This document shows positions 22,801 to 34,268 of a DNA stretch of 64,000 nucleotides, one piece after another. How positions within the stretch are numbered: the first letter of the stretch is position 1; the number at the start of each line of letters is the position of its first letter. The position numbers were made by a program, and so were the translations under genes. The DNA comes from Rhea pennata. Its lineage: Eukaryota; Chordata; Aves; Rheiformes; Rheidae. The notes beneath the pieces are model-generated. The model ran no database searches. It saw only the letters and a program-made list of their open reading frames with translations, and was not told the DNA's origin. The stretch spans positions 33,670,493-33,734,492 of the forward strand of contig NC_084668.1 of the NCBI RefSeq assembly GCF_028389875.1. Direction: 5' to 3'.

Positions 22801-25800
22801 CTGTAAAATTGCAGGAAAGCTCAGCACAAATAAAACTGTTGCTGGGCTAAAGGGGAGCCACTGGATCCAAAATGTTTTTAGGTATATAAACGGAAGCTGA
22901 ACCTTAAAAGAAAAAAAGACTAAAGAGAAACTAAACCACTTCATGGGTTGAACTGTTATATCCTGCCCATTTACATACTTCCCGCTGAAGGCAAAAGAAA
23001 CTGTTTGTTCTTTACAGCTCTCCAAATCATCATCAGCCAAGAGCGTACTTCCACTACAGCTTATACTAAGGCAAGCCAGTGCTGCCGTCTGCCCTTGCTG
23101 TTCTCCCTAGTCATCTCATCTCCCTTATGCTAGCACTAGTCCTCATCTGACCACATGGACAACCTGTTCACAAAGCTAAAATAGCAGGGAAAAACACTCA
23201 GATTTCTGCACCAGCTCATTGAGTGGTTGGACAAGTGCAAAAACCAATACAAAGAAAGGAGTAGAATCATGACGCTTACAATGGGACTGCTGTGGTACTT
23301 GCATCAGTTTAAAAATCATGGAGCAGTACGTTAAGTCTTTAGAGTCCCTGCTCTTCTAGATCTACTTACTCTCCCTCCAGATAAGAACAAGAGGCTTTCT
23401 ATGGGAAGTCTACAAATTTTCTAATTTTTTGTGAAGTAGATTAAAGTATTTAATTGTTAACTGCCAGAATAAAGCTCAACCACAGTACCTCTATATACCT
23501 AACATACCTGATTAACCACGTCTGTGAATGTCATAGTAAGAGGTTTTATAATTAAAAAGGGAGGGAGGGAAGTAATGAAAAACGGAGTTAAGACAAAATT
23601 GTTCAAGTATGATCTCATTTCAAAGGTTCAAAAGTTCAGTGTTCATGCGAGCAGAATATAAAATGAGCATGATTACATGGTGTTTTTTCCCCTTCACTTG
23701 CAAAGACTTGTAGTTTGTTTACACTTACAGCACATGCTTCTGCTTTCTTAAAATTTTAGCAGACTGAACACATCTTGTTTCCACTTAGGGAAAACAAATG
23801 ACAATTAAAAATAAAGGCATTTACCTCTGAAGAACAATAACAAAATGATGAAGCTGAGAGGAACTCTAAAGAAATGTTTTGGCAAGCTACACGAGAGGAA
23901 CTTTGAAGGAGATCAAAATTCTGTAAGACTCTCAACAAGATTAAAGGGATGGTGAAACGTGTGGAGGCCAGTAGCTTGAACATATTGAGGAATGCACATA
24001 CTAACATTGAAAAGAGTTCATTTTTTAATTAGTAACATCCCTCTTGGAATAGCATGCCTGCCACATGCCAGCATTCAAAGAGGTTCAGGCATATCATTTG
24101 TCAGAAACTAGCACCATTCAATAACTTTGAGAAGACACTACATAATTAGAGTAAAATAGCATACTATCTAGTATCAGGTTTCCTATTTGTATCAGCAAAT
24201 GCCAGGCTCAACTTTCCTCCAAGATTGCTCTGTCAAAATCTCTTTATATCATTTCTCCATGACATCATTTTTAAGGCCTTTCTGGCCTCTCCTTTCATCT
24301 TGTAACATTTATTTATGGTATTAAGATATTTGTGAAATAAAGAGAAGAGGAGGAAATTAAGGACAGTAACTTGATATTCGGTTTCAATTTTTCCACAATA
24401 AAGGATCTTCACCCTCCTACTCTCAAACAGATCTACTATATTTTTAAGGGCTCATGTCTTTAAATACAAGAGGCCTTGGAATGAAGTACCTATACACAAA
24501 GTTCTTACTGAGGAAATCCATCTGTGGCACTGTAGAAACATGAATCTTTACTTCTTTAGATCCTTCTGCTTGGCTCAGGTAATCTACGGTCCATTTGGTT
24601 GTGCAAGTACCCAGTTCCATTCCTTTCAACACTACTGGCTTTCGCTAGGGAAGCGAACAAAAAAAAAAGAATTGCGAAGTGATTGTAGTATCCAGTGCAA
24701 AAATCCAGAACTGTTTTTTTCAAACTAAGTACACACAAACAACTCAGCTGAATATCAGGATCTGCAGCACAAAGTTACAACCAAACAACTGCATGAATCA
24801 GAATGAAGAATGTTGAAACAAAATGCAGGATATTGTGATACTGTTTCTGTATTTACTGCATGCTATTCCGTAATGGGAAAGGCAATGATACGGAGAGGTA
24901 AAGACAGCTTTAATACTGAGTATATTCTGGAGCCACTGAAGCACCTAGCTAGGCTAAGGAACAGTTCAGTCATTCTAGCCAGAACCTAGTAGAAAACAGA
25001 TAAAAGTCCATACATTTAAGGTGTGGACTGTGGGCTGCAGTAATGCTGTATTTTCCTCAAGAAAGAAGCTCTTTCTATCCATTTTTAAGGCTCATTAATG
25101 CTGACAACCATGAATAGGTTTGATTCAGCACACACAAACTCTGACTCTTTTGCTTTCATCAGGACCTTGAAGAAAAAGCAAGCAATAATAACAAAAAGAA
25201 ATAGCAGTCACAAGTGTTTTGTAACCAGTGTTAACGAAAATCAAGTCACAGACAGATCAACTGCTTGAGTTATTCAGCAGATCAGAAGGGGTTGGCCACC
25301 AGAAACTCCTTCCTCCTAAACCTACAGTTATTTTAATAAATCGTGGTGCCTCCTGCAGAAGATATCAAAACCAAAACTGATCATCTTTAGTACCAGGCTG
25401 CTAAACCAAACTACTTCCTTTCATTTGTTGAATCCTCCTCTACTTAACTGCTTTATTTTCTGTAAGTAACCTTGACTACTTGTTGTTAGAAAAACATGTA
25501 TTTTCATAAAAGATAGATTTATTTTATCTTGGGTTTTAAGCAATATACCTGAAGACACATTTTGTTTGCTAGCAGCTCCCTGTGGGGAATGAAATAAAAA
25601 GCCAGATGGGTATAAGAAAAAAGTCCTTGGAAGGAGCAGAACCCTCATTTCATTGTCCTTCTCCATGAGGGTAGCGGAGGCCTCTGCAGAGATCTCTGGG
25701 TTTGCCTGCACTAGATTTTCTTGCTGGATAAGGACCTTTGTCTCCCAGGACTGCAAAAGTCTCTCTACACTTCTTCACTAGGCCAACAAGTGTTGTTCTG

Positions 25801-26469
25801 GTTCCTCAAGGCCTGAACGACACTCGCACCTTTCCAGACCCGTACGAGCACATGGCAGTACGAGCTGCTTGCTCCAGTGTCCCCCGCCCGTGCACAGAGA
25901 GCCCGTCACCGCCCCTGCCGCGCGCCCGCAGTGGCCGTTACCGCCCCCCCCCCCCCCCGCAGCAGCCGTTACGCCCTTCCCGCCACCGCCACGAGCCCGC
26001 AGCGGCCGTTACCGCCCCTGCCGCCCCACCCCCCGCAGCAGCCGCCACGCCCTTCCCGCCACCGCCCCTGCCCCCCCTACCCCGCAGCAGCCGTTACGCC
26101 CTTCCCGCCACCGCCGCGCGCCCGCAGCGGCCGTTACCGCCCCTGCCGCCCCCCCCCCCGCAGCAGCCGTTACACCCTTCCCACCACCGCCACGAGCCCG
26201 CAGCGGCCGTTACCGCCTCGCTGCCACGCGCGCCCGGGGCAGCCGGAGCAGAGGGAGCGACTTCACGCGGCTCCGGCGTCTCCTCGGGCCCGAGGCGAGA
26301 GAAGCCCTGCGCTGCGCCCCAGAGCACCCCGCAGGCCCGGAGTCGCTACCGGCGGCGTCGGAGAGGGCGCGCGGAGCCGTACCCGGGGGTAGATGTCTCG
26401 CAAGAACCGCTCCCGCGTGACCCCGGCCAGGCTCGCCACCAGCTCCACCGACTGCTCCCGCCGCGCCAT
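16885..26469 (-). CDS. TYW5: tRNA wybutosine-synthesizing protein 5, JmjC hydroxylase
   Basis: Eight exons on -: 26383-26469, 24490-24644, 22007-22076, 21080-21124, 20415-20552, 19477-19564, 18827-18943 and 16885-17141. All have GT-AG borders and matching phases, summing to 957 bases or 318 residues (human 315). TYW5 is an Fe(II)/2-oxoglutarate oxygenase that hydroxylates wybutosine at position 37 of tRNA-Phe. The iron ligands are visible as H163 and D165 in LWTHYD (exon 5) and H238 in [12 protein letters not shown] (exon 8), each shifted by three from human H160, D162 and H235. Other landmarks are [38 protein letters not shown] and [20 protein letters not shown]. The start has a strong context (GGCCATGG) and faces MAIP1 across 337 bases. 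The gene looks intact. Introns 1-7 are noncoding apart from a CR1 in intron 2 and a minisatellite in intron 1. Confidence 0.96.
17142..18826 (-). other. TYW5 intron 7
   Basis: AT-rich noncoding intron between exons 7 and 8. No embedded gene or recognisable repeat seen. Confidence 0.7.
22318..22655 (-). mobile_element. CR1 LINE 3' fragment, minus orientation
   Basis: Read on -, the stretch ends in a CR1 3' tail (AACCTCAACAATTACATGAT next to ATTCTTTGA). Read on +, it shows the familiar reverse CR1 blocks: GCAGATCATCCAGTCAGG, AACCTCTCTGGGCAACCTGT, TTGCCTCTTGTCCTGTCACT and GAAGAGCCTGGCT. It lies in TYW5 intron 2, in the same orientation as TYW5 transcription. It is 5'-truncated and noncoding. 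The right edge is approximate. Confidence 0.88.
22656..24489 (-). other. TYW5 intron 2, remaining part
   Basis: AT-rich noncoding intron on the exon 2 side of the CR1. Short open frames on both strands show no domain. Nothing else recognised. Confidence 0.6.
25905..26224. repeat. GC-rich minisatellite in TYW5 intron 1
   Basis: About 320 bases made of two alternating modules, CGCAGCAGCCGTTACGCCC with CTTCCCGCCACCGCC, and CCGCAGCGGCCGTTACCGCC with CCTGCCGCC, giving a combined period near 70 bases. GCCGTTAC occurs seven times and one module has the variant GCCGCCAC. Poly(C) runs separate the modules, the longest C15 at 25944-25958. Pro/Ala/Arg-rich open frames in all three plus-strand frames are artefacts of this repeat. 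Confidence 0.85.
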
Positions 26470-26806
26470 GGCCGCTTCCGCCTCGGCGAAGCGTGTCCGC
26501 CTGCCGCCGCTCCCCGGAAAGAGCGGCTCGGGCACGCTCGTTCCGCCCCTCCCGTTCGGTAAGGGACGGGGACATTGAATCCGGCCGTGGTGCGGAGGGA
26601 GTCCTGCAGAGGCAGTCGCGAGGTGGGAGACGCAGGCGGCTACGTGAGGCCGTGCGCTCCGCCGAGCGGTCACGACCCAGAGCCGCCGGTTACGCGGCGC
26701 CCCCCTCCAGGACGAGGCGCCGAAAGGGGGAACGAGCTGACGCGGCTCTGTTTCCTCCCGAGCGCGCGAGGCAGGGCCCCGGCCGGGCGGGGGCACCGCT
26801 GCGGCC
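26470..26806. promoter_or_regulatory. Bidirectional promoter of TYW5 and MAIP1
   Basis: 337 bases separate the two divergent start codons, inside a CpG-rich island running from about 25860 to 27260. An ETS-like CCGGAAA occurs at 26514-26520. There is no clear TATA box. The same head-to-head pair is known in human, so a shared promoter is likely. Both starts sit in the same context, GCGGCCATGGCG. Confidence 0.75.
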
Positions 26807-29800
26807 ATGGCGCTGCGCGCGGCCTCCCGGCGCGGCCGTTGGCTCGTGCGCGAGCTCACCGCGCCGCTAGCGCCGGGGCCTCCTCGGGCCCCGCAGCCGC
26901 TGCCGCCCGCGGGGCTCCGCCTGCTGCCGCCCGCCGTGCGGTTCGCCAGCAGCGAGGGGCACGGGCCGGGGGCCGACGGGCCGCAGCGGAAGGTCGTGGT
27001 CGTGAGGATCACCAGCCCCGTCATGTGGCTCCGCACCCGCTTCTACTATCTGCTTATCCGCCTCTACTTCGACCCAGACTTCAGCATCGAGGAGTTCACG
27101 CGGGGGGCCAAGCAGGTGAGGCCGAGGCCCGCCCTCCCCTCGCCCCTCTTTACCTGCTGCTCCTCGGCGGGCCCGGGCCGGCGGGGCTGCCTGTGCGAGG
27201 GCGCAGCCCGTGTCGGGGACCGGGGCTGCCTCGTCTGCGGCGGCGCGGCCCTGGCTGTGTCTGTCATTCAGCAGCCGGGAAGGCCGGCGGCGCCTCATCA
27301 CTCTGCGGGAAGCTCTGCTCATCTGCTGGACTAATCGCCTGGGAGACTTCATCCAGGTTCCCAACGCGTTCCTGGAAACATATTGCTAAAATGGAACAAT
27401 CTCCTCGCAATAAAAGATACTGGTTTATGTCAGGTGTCTGACAGGATAGAAATACATGGCACTGTTGGATGCTCAAACTTTGTACTGCTGGTCAGCAAAG
27501 ACAGGTGTGTGCCTCCTTTTTCAGCTTCTGGAGTCGTAGCACGAGAGAATCTCTTCTCTCCTATTTTATGTGCTGAGTGAGATGTCTTGAGACCACATTA
27601 TTATGACAGAGCTGAAAACGTGGCTGTAGTGAGCTTCCTGAAGCTACAGTGACACGAGAAGTGTCTGCCCTGAGGAAATATTTGTACAGAATTCTGTTCT
27701 CTGGGCTCCAACTCATAGACAGCATTCTAGCCTTGGCTCGATTGGTCTTTGGTGCTGATATCTTGTGAAGTCTGTTGAATTTGCTGTAGATACAAGCCTT
27801 TAATTTTATGTTAAAATGTCTTAGTATCTACATTCCAGATTAAAGCATTTTCAGATGCTTTAAGGGAAAATATATCTTTTTATCTGGTTTTCCTAAGATG
27901 GCAAAGTTTAGACAGTTGTAGAATTGGTACATATAATTGTTCCTTCAAGCTTATGAACCCTATGAGCATTTGCAACAGCGTATGTTAGAGAGCTAGAGAT
28001 CTCAAAGCTAATTTTCTGAAAATGAGTGAGTTAACTGCTGTGAAACTTCAGTTATTGAATTTATTTTTTTAGAAGAAGGTGATGGAGACAGAATATTAAA
28101 ATGCTTGAGAGCTTCAGATCCATAATTAAGAGAGATGAAGAAAATAACACTGAATTAGTTTCAGTGCATGCAGAACTGCGTGTTCTTCCTTGCCCCTATT
28201 TTTTATTGTAAAGCTAAAAATGCTGTCAGTATTTCACAGGTACACTAATAGAATACGCAAGGACCTCATCACGTGTAGTTATATCTACAAAATGGGAGGA
28301 AAAGAAGGGTTGAGTTTCTTGAGATTTAGAGACTAACTCAGACTCATAAAGAAATTTGTTATTAGCCTGAACTTCGTTTTGAATGAAGTTGGGAGATAGA
28401 CTGAGAAAAGGGCAGGAGAGCAGACTGTTTACAGGGAAAGATATAGATTGTTTGAATTAATCAAGAGAGAGTAAAAACAAGTTGTATAGTTTACTGTAAT
28501 GGTTTTTTAGTAAGTTGTGCATTTACTTCCATGTGTTCAAAAGGTTTGATTCTTTGAATGAGACTGAATTTATTATACCTTTCAAATTATTTAATAGAAA
28601 AGAGACCTTATATTTTGATCAGATCTTTTTTTTTTTTAATGCTGAAGGTGGCATTTCAATGATGACATGCACTGCAAACACTGAAATCTGCATTCATGGA
28701 ATATTTGGGTCACTTAATTATGGATTTTGCTGAAGAATTAGCCAACCTAGAATTATCTGTGCACTTTTTTTTTTTTTTTTTTTTTTTTTGCAGGCCTTCT
28801 CTCTTGTTTCAAAGTTGCTATCTCAGAGTAAACTTGATCTCCTGGAAGAACTTGTATCGGAAGAGGTAAATACTCAGTTAATCAGCCAATGGATTTTCAA
28901 TTATGAAATAACACATTCCCACCTGTTGATATCTATAAACACTGCCATTTGGGTGTAATTTGAGAAAAAAAATCTAACACTAAACAGGGCAATTCTGACT
29001 GTCTTGCAACTTTTTATGTTTAATTTCAAGGCAGAAAGTTAATATTAAGTTACTGTATATATATAAAAAAATGTAATAGTTCTTGCTATTGAACATAGGG
29101 ACCAAATGCCAAAAAGACAGGTATAACAGAAAGGGTTGAAAGTGGGTGGGTTCTGGAGGGAGGGCAGAGTTGCATAGCTCTCTTGGTAGAAGCAGATAAC
29201 ACAGCTGAATGTCTCAGTGGGTGCTCCAGAATGTAGGTGACTTTTTTCTTTTTTTTTTTTTTTTTTTTTTTTTTTTGTTCATCCCTATTGTCCTAATAGG
29301 TATCCAGTCCCAAGTACATCATGCAGCCAATTATTGGTCTTATCTGGGAGGCCTCAGTCTTGTGTCATGATCTCAGGGGTGTGACTGGCCTGGCTAGTTA
29401 AATATCAGTGCTATGTGTTCTGTCTTCTTACGATTTTTTAATTGCTGAAGTTGTCTTGGCCTTCCCAGGGGATGGGGATAGCAGATGCGGCAGAGCCAAG
29501 TGGAGGAGCTACTTCAGCTCTGTGTTTACCCTGTTACTGGATGTCAGCTTGACCTGCCCTATTGCTACCCATGCCTTTGCAGCAGAAATTTTGGTGCTGT
29601 TCTACTGCATCCCCACTGGACAATCTTATCTCCTCTCTCTGAGCAGAGATAGCAATAAAATGTGAGTTTGTTTCTTACTGTTATTTTGAAAGAGCACCTC
29701 CTCTTTCTCTGCTCATCTTAAGTACTCTGGGTGATAACGGCTAATAAAAACTCAGAGCCCCCATGTAGCCAGAACATGCACTGACTGAGGCTGTGATACT

Positions 29801-29822
29801 GGACCTTTTTTTTTTTCTCTCT

Positions 29823-29856
<34 letters not shown>

Positions 29857-29988
29857 CTTCAAATTTTATGCCTCTTTCTTGTAGATAAAATGGCTTGTAG
29901 TGAAGATTGCCTTTTGCTTCCGTATGGCCTCTGGGTTTGCTTATTATTCAAAAATGGCAACTTAAATTAGGCTAAAAGCTGCATCTGA

Positions 29989-30032
<44 letters not shown>

Positions 30033-33000
30033 ATTGAACAGCTTCATCGTTCCTTCCTTGTGACTTTTCTGTCATGTGGTGTTTGAGGTGATGCTTATGT
30101 TCAATTCATACACTGTACTTACTTTACTTGGCAGTTGCATAGGTCCTTAGGACAATTGTATGCTATGGCTGTGAATGTCACATGAACCTTCACTCTAAAA
30201 GCAATGATTTTTCAGTCTTTTCTGGTTTGCAAGTTTCTAAATATTTTCTAATGGGAATGTGGATCCCTGAATTACAAATACCAATGTAGAGGTAACAGAA
30301 TTGCTTTTCAAATAAATTAATGAAAGATAACTAAGAAATAATTGAATCAAAAGCTAAAGAATATAGTGTGGAGAGAGGGCAGAGCATAAGTATGATTGTA
30401 GAAGCAAGCTTAACTGGTATTTTCTAGGCTTATGTGCCTTGCTTTGCAGTTTATGTTTTGGCAGTAACTTTTTTAAAGATTTTTTTAAAAATACCTGGAT
30501 TTCATTGGCTTTCATTCTGTTCATTAAATAAGTCTTATTTAATAGGGCTGAACTGGGATTGGGAGTGCCTAAGTGCTTTTTCACATCCTCTATGTTGTAT
30601 ATTTAAATGTTAAGGCAATATGGCTCTTTTTATTAACAGCAAAAAAAAGATTGTTACTTCAATTTCTTGATGAAAAGCTAAGTTACATTTTTTTCTAAAT
30701 TTAGACACTTAAGATTTTGAAGGAAAAAATTTCATTGCTTCCTGACAACCACAGGGATGCCTTAGCAGCTGACATAGATGCGATTATGTACACAACAGAA
30801 GGAGATGTTCGCATTTACTATGATGATGATGGTATGTTTAGACTTCTAAAACGTTTCATCTATGAGCAATCTGATTTCTTGGTTTTCCTCCTAGCAGGCA
30901 TTCTCCTTACAGATGTCTTTTTGAATTCTGTTTTTCATTCCTTGTTCTTCTACTTATAGTTTCCTTTGTGTGTAGTTCTCTGATACCCTTTTAAACCAGA
31001 GCCTGAGACATTACTGTTAATGAATCATGATACTATTTTGACTTCTGTTTACGTTTTGCTTGTTCTTCCTCTTTTCTAATTTTGTATTTTTACATTACTT
31101 GTCCTTGCTCATCTCAAACCACTCAAAAAAACCCAAACATACTTTATTATTTTAATGTATTTATATTGAATTTTAAAAATTATTTTAATTTTGCAAGAAC
31201 AATTATGTTCTATACAGAAAGCTGTTTACTTGAACCATGAAAATATATCTTGCAAGAAGAATAACGAAGACTAGATAATGAAATGAATTCTGTTATTTTC
31301 ACATCTCTGTTTTTGTGGAAAATATTCTGTTCTAGGACATCTTGATTTTTAAACTAATGATGAGCTCAAAAAGGTTTTTCTTTTGTTTGAATATCAGCAT
31401 TATGGACTTGATTCTCTATCATACACAGTTGAGGTGGTTCATAGTCTGAGCATGGGTCTTTCAGTGGGCATTTCAGGTTCTCAAACCCAGTAAGTTTTTT
31501 TTCCCCCCTTTTTGGGGTGAGGGGTTTGGGATTTTTTTTTTCTCTCTGTATGTTAGTCCCTGAGTTTCAGCTCCTCTGCCCTATACTTTTATCAATACTT
31601 TTGTAGTATCGATAGTTGTCTTTGGAACCTGTAGTAACCAGCTTTTTGTGCAGTTTGACTTTATACCATGTCAGGCAAAACTCATAATGAATTACATACC
31701 TTTTTGCTGAATTTAATTTTATTGTTGCTAAACAGGATGAATATGCTTTTAAATAGCTTTATTGTTCATTATTCTGTCATGTTTTCTTTTTGGTTAAAGT
31801 CATTTGCTCTTTCTGGGTCTTAGTAGAACATATGCTGGATTGCAAATAGGAATATTTGACCAATGATAAACATACATTGTTCAAAACATCTAACTTATGC
31901 TTTGGTTGTATTTCCAACAGGAAGAAAATTTGTTAGTATACTGATGCGGTTTTGGTATCTGAATGGTGCTAACTTACCTGATGAGGTACCAGGTGAAGCC
32001 AAAGTATTCCAGATTATGTTTGGAGATGAAAGTATGAAAGAAAAGAAACATCTTTTAACAGCAAACTACGAGTAAGTTTCCTTGTCCTTTTCTTCGCTAT
32101 AAACTGTATATAGACATATAGATGGGCTAGCTGTGTGGAAGCTAGTCTGGGAAGTGGAAATATTCTCAGCAGGACAGTGCAGTGCAAAATGTGGTATGTT
32201 TTGATTTAGCTTGCTTCTAATCTAAGTGAGCTCTCATCCAGGTTTCCAGTTTTTATTCTAGGGGTAAATTTTTAAAATAGTCATTAAAGTCATCATGCTC
32301 TTACCTTGTTTCTGAGTTTGAAATTAATGGGAACTCTTTCCCTCTCAGTGTGGGCAGTACATGGAGCATTGAATAGGATTTCTGATTCTTTCCTATGCTG
32401 CTCCTGCAGCTTTCAGGAAGGAGGCCAGTATCAGTCTTTGGTTCCTGTTTCTTGCAGTACAGCTAACACCAATGCAGTCAAGCCAGGCAGTGAAGGGCAG
32501 TGCTGATGAGTTGTCACTTGCCGCACAAAAGTCAGTATTTCAATTAGCTCAATAAAGTAGCCCATAAAAGAGGAAAATATGTAGCCGAATGCTTTCCACA
32601 GAAAGATAGAAAAAGATAAACATTGTCTGGTGTTTGGATAATTCATGTGGTTGTGATCTAAATCCTTGAAGCACTTGCTAGTCAGGTAGATGGATTTTCA
32701 TTGAAATGTTTATAATGTCTGTGTTAGTTTACTACATCAGATCAAAGCAAAAATACCTGCTCAGTTGGCAAAATGTATTAAAAATAATGTTCTCAGAATT
32801 TGGAAAAAGTGAGGGGTTTAGTCTGAGAAACACAGTATGTGTGACAGTATGTGTCATAATATGTGTGACAGTGACTTCTAAACCCACATTTGAATAGGAG
32901 AAACTGTGGGATCTATATAACATGGAGTCTCAGAGTAAGAAGCAATCTGAGGACAAGAATGTTTTTCTCATGGATGGATTTTCCTAGATTCATCCCTTAA

Positions 33001-34094
33001 CCATTATTCAGCATCTTCTTTAGAGTTGAAGGCTTCTCACATCCCATTAACCTCAAGAGCCTTCACTTAAGGCATTAAGTATGAATTTCTAATTCCTAGC
33101 AGAGAGTTATCTTTGCAGGTAAGCGCTCCTTCTGCTATTTATGGTATTGGCCTAAACTCAATGGGCAAGGATACTAGAGATTTTGGAAGCTGAATGTTAG
33201 TGTAGTATTTGGATGTTTGGAAAAGGCAGTTTCTAGGAGCAGTCTAGTGTGTAATAGCAAAGCAATGAGGTTACACGGCTGTTGTCCACAATGTACAGGT
33301 GACTTGGGAACGTGGATGTTGAGCTTTGGTTTCAGACTTACCTTTGAGTGACAACCAGCCAAAACTGATAAGGTCAGGGAGGAAGGTATTGATGACTACA
33401 AAAGGAAGGGGGAAGACTCTATGAAAACAGAGAGTTCATGTTTTCATTTTCTTGTCAGCAACTGTGGAATTTTCATTTAAAGAGATTTAATACTACTTAT
33501 GCTACTTTAGTACTAGCTTGTTTTTTGTTATTTTTCTGAAAATGCATTACTTCTAAGTGTTTTAAATATAGTTCAGTGAAAGTGCAAATTTTCAGGTAGA
33601 GTTCTTAGCCTGCGGCATGTTCATTTTGCTACACAGTTGCCACCTCATTAAAATGAAACCCTTTATTTACGATGAAGATTTGCCCCAAAGCTGTATTCAA
33701 GGTTATTGCTATGAAAAGTTGGCACTGTGTTGAGATCAAGGTCTTTACTCTTGCTGCTTGATCCCTTCCGTGGGATCTGAGCCAAAACACTTCAAAGTCA
33801 GTGGAAGACTGCTGATAAATTCAGTGAACTTTATTTCTTGCAATGGGAGTAATTTTGATTTTCCATTTTGGGCCATAAGCATGAGAGCTTAATGAGCTGT
33901 TACAGGAATAATGATGAAGTAAAATGTTTCTTCATGTTTTCTTACTGATGTTAGTAGCTTTTTAAGGATCAAGTGAATTTTAATAACTCTTCACTTACTA
34001 TGCTACCTTTTCCAGGTTTCAGAGAGAATTTACAGAAGGAGCAAAACCAGACTGGACTATTACACGGATTGAACATCCAAGGCTATTAGAATAA
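26807..34094 (+). CDS. MAIP1: Matrix AAA peptidase-interacting protein 1 (C2orf47)
   Basis: Five exons, 26807-27115, 28794-28865, 30705-30831, 31921-32071 and 34016-34094, all with GT-AG borders and compatible phases, give 245 residues. Human MAIP1 is longer (about 291), mainly in the poorly conserved N-terminus. The start MALRAASRRGRWLVRELTAP is an Arg-rich mitochondrial presequence. The conserved core begins at VVVVRITSPVMWLRTRFYYL and continues through FDPDFSIEEFTRGAKQAF, EGDVRIYYDDDGRKFVSIL, FWYLNGANLP and REFTEGAKPDWTITRIEHP. MAIP1 binds the m-AAA protease (AFG3L2) in the matrix and protects the MCU regulator EMRE during import; the fold is of the MBA1/Tim44-like type. Exon 2 is preceded by a pure T25 polypyrimidine tract. 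Exon 3 reads on into the intron for 43 codons, which is not evidence for a coding extension. Confidence 0.96.
27116..28793 (+). other. MAIP1 intron 1
   Basis: Starts within the CpG island, then becomes AT-rich; it ends in a T25 tract and GCAG. No embedded gene seen. The long open frames near its start are GC-rich artefacts. Confidence 0.7.
28765..28789 (+). repeat. T25 tract forming the MAIP1 exon 2 polypyrimidine tract
   Basis: 25 consecutive T followed at once by GCAG and MAIP1 exon 2 (28794). The splice-acceptor pyrimidine tract is thus a pure homopolymer. Confidence 0.9.
29249..29276. repeat. T28 homopolymer
   Basis: 28 consecutive T in MAIP1 intron 2, preceded by a short T6C stretch. 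Confidence 0.9.
29825..30030. repeat. Facing T32 and A39 homopolymers
   Basis: T32 at 29825-29856 and A39 at 29992-30030 in MAIP1 intron 2, separated by 135 bases. As complementary homopolymers on the same strand they can pair into a stem of about 32 A-U pairs in the pre-mRNA. A further T11 lies just before, at 29806-29816. Confidence 0.88.
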
Positions 34095-34262
34095 ATGTCT
34101 TCTGCAGTGTCTTTGTGTACCCTTATAAATGGTCTGACATAAGACATCAGGCATTTTATTGGTCTTTTTTTCCTTCCTCCTATCTCACCCAAAACAGGGA
34201 TGGATTTTGTATATTTGTTTCCCAGAAGTGTATCTGAAATTTATACTATGCTGAAACATTAC

Positions 34263-34268
34263 AATAAA
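34263..34268 (+). promoter_or_regulatory. Poly(A) signal of MAIP1
   Basis: AATAAA 169 bases after the MAIP1 stop codon. It would give a short 3' UTR; no stronger nearer site apart from an ATAAAT overlapping the stop. Confidence 0.55.

Noticed and set aside
25738-26562. Long Pro/Ala/Arg-rich open frames on + (up to 274 codons)
   Set aside because: They arise from the GC-rich minisatellite, are open in all three frames, and lie antisense to TYW5 exon 1 and intron 1.
26263-27036. 257-codon minus frame across the TYW5/MAIP1 promoter
   Set aside because: Only [14 protein letters not shown] to IYPR (26469-26383) is TYW5 exon 1; the rest is CpG-island read-through.
29100-29690. Possible solo LTR in MAIP1 intron 2 (AATAAA near 29654, slightly GC-richer)
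   Set aside because: No defined TG...CA ends, no target duplication and no recognisable family, so unsupported.
30832-30959. C-terminal extension of MAIP1 after exon 3
   Set aside because: The GTATGT donor at 30832 and the match resuming at exon 4 (GRKFVSIL) show this is intron.
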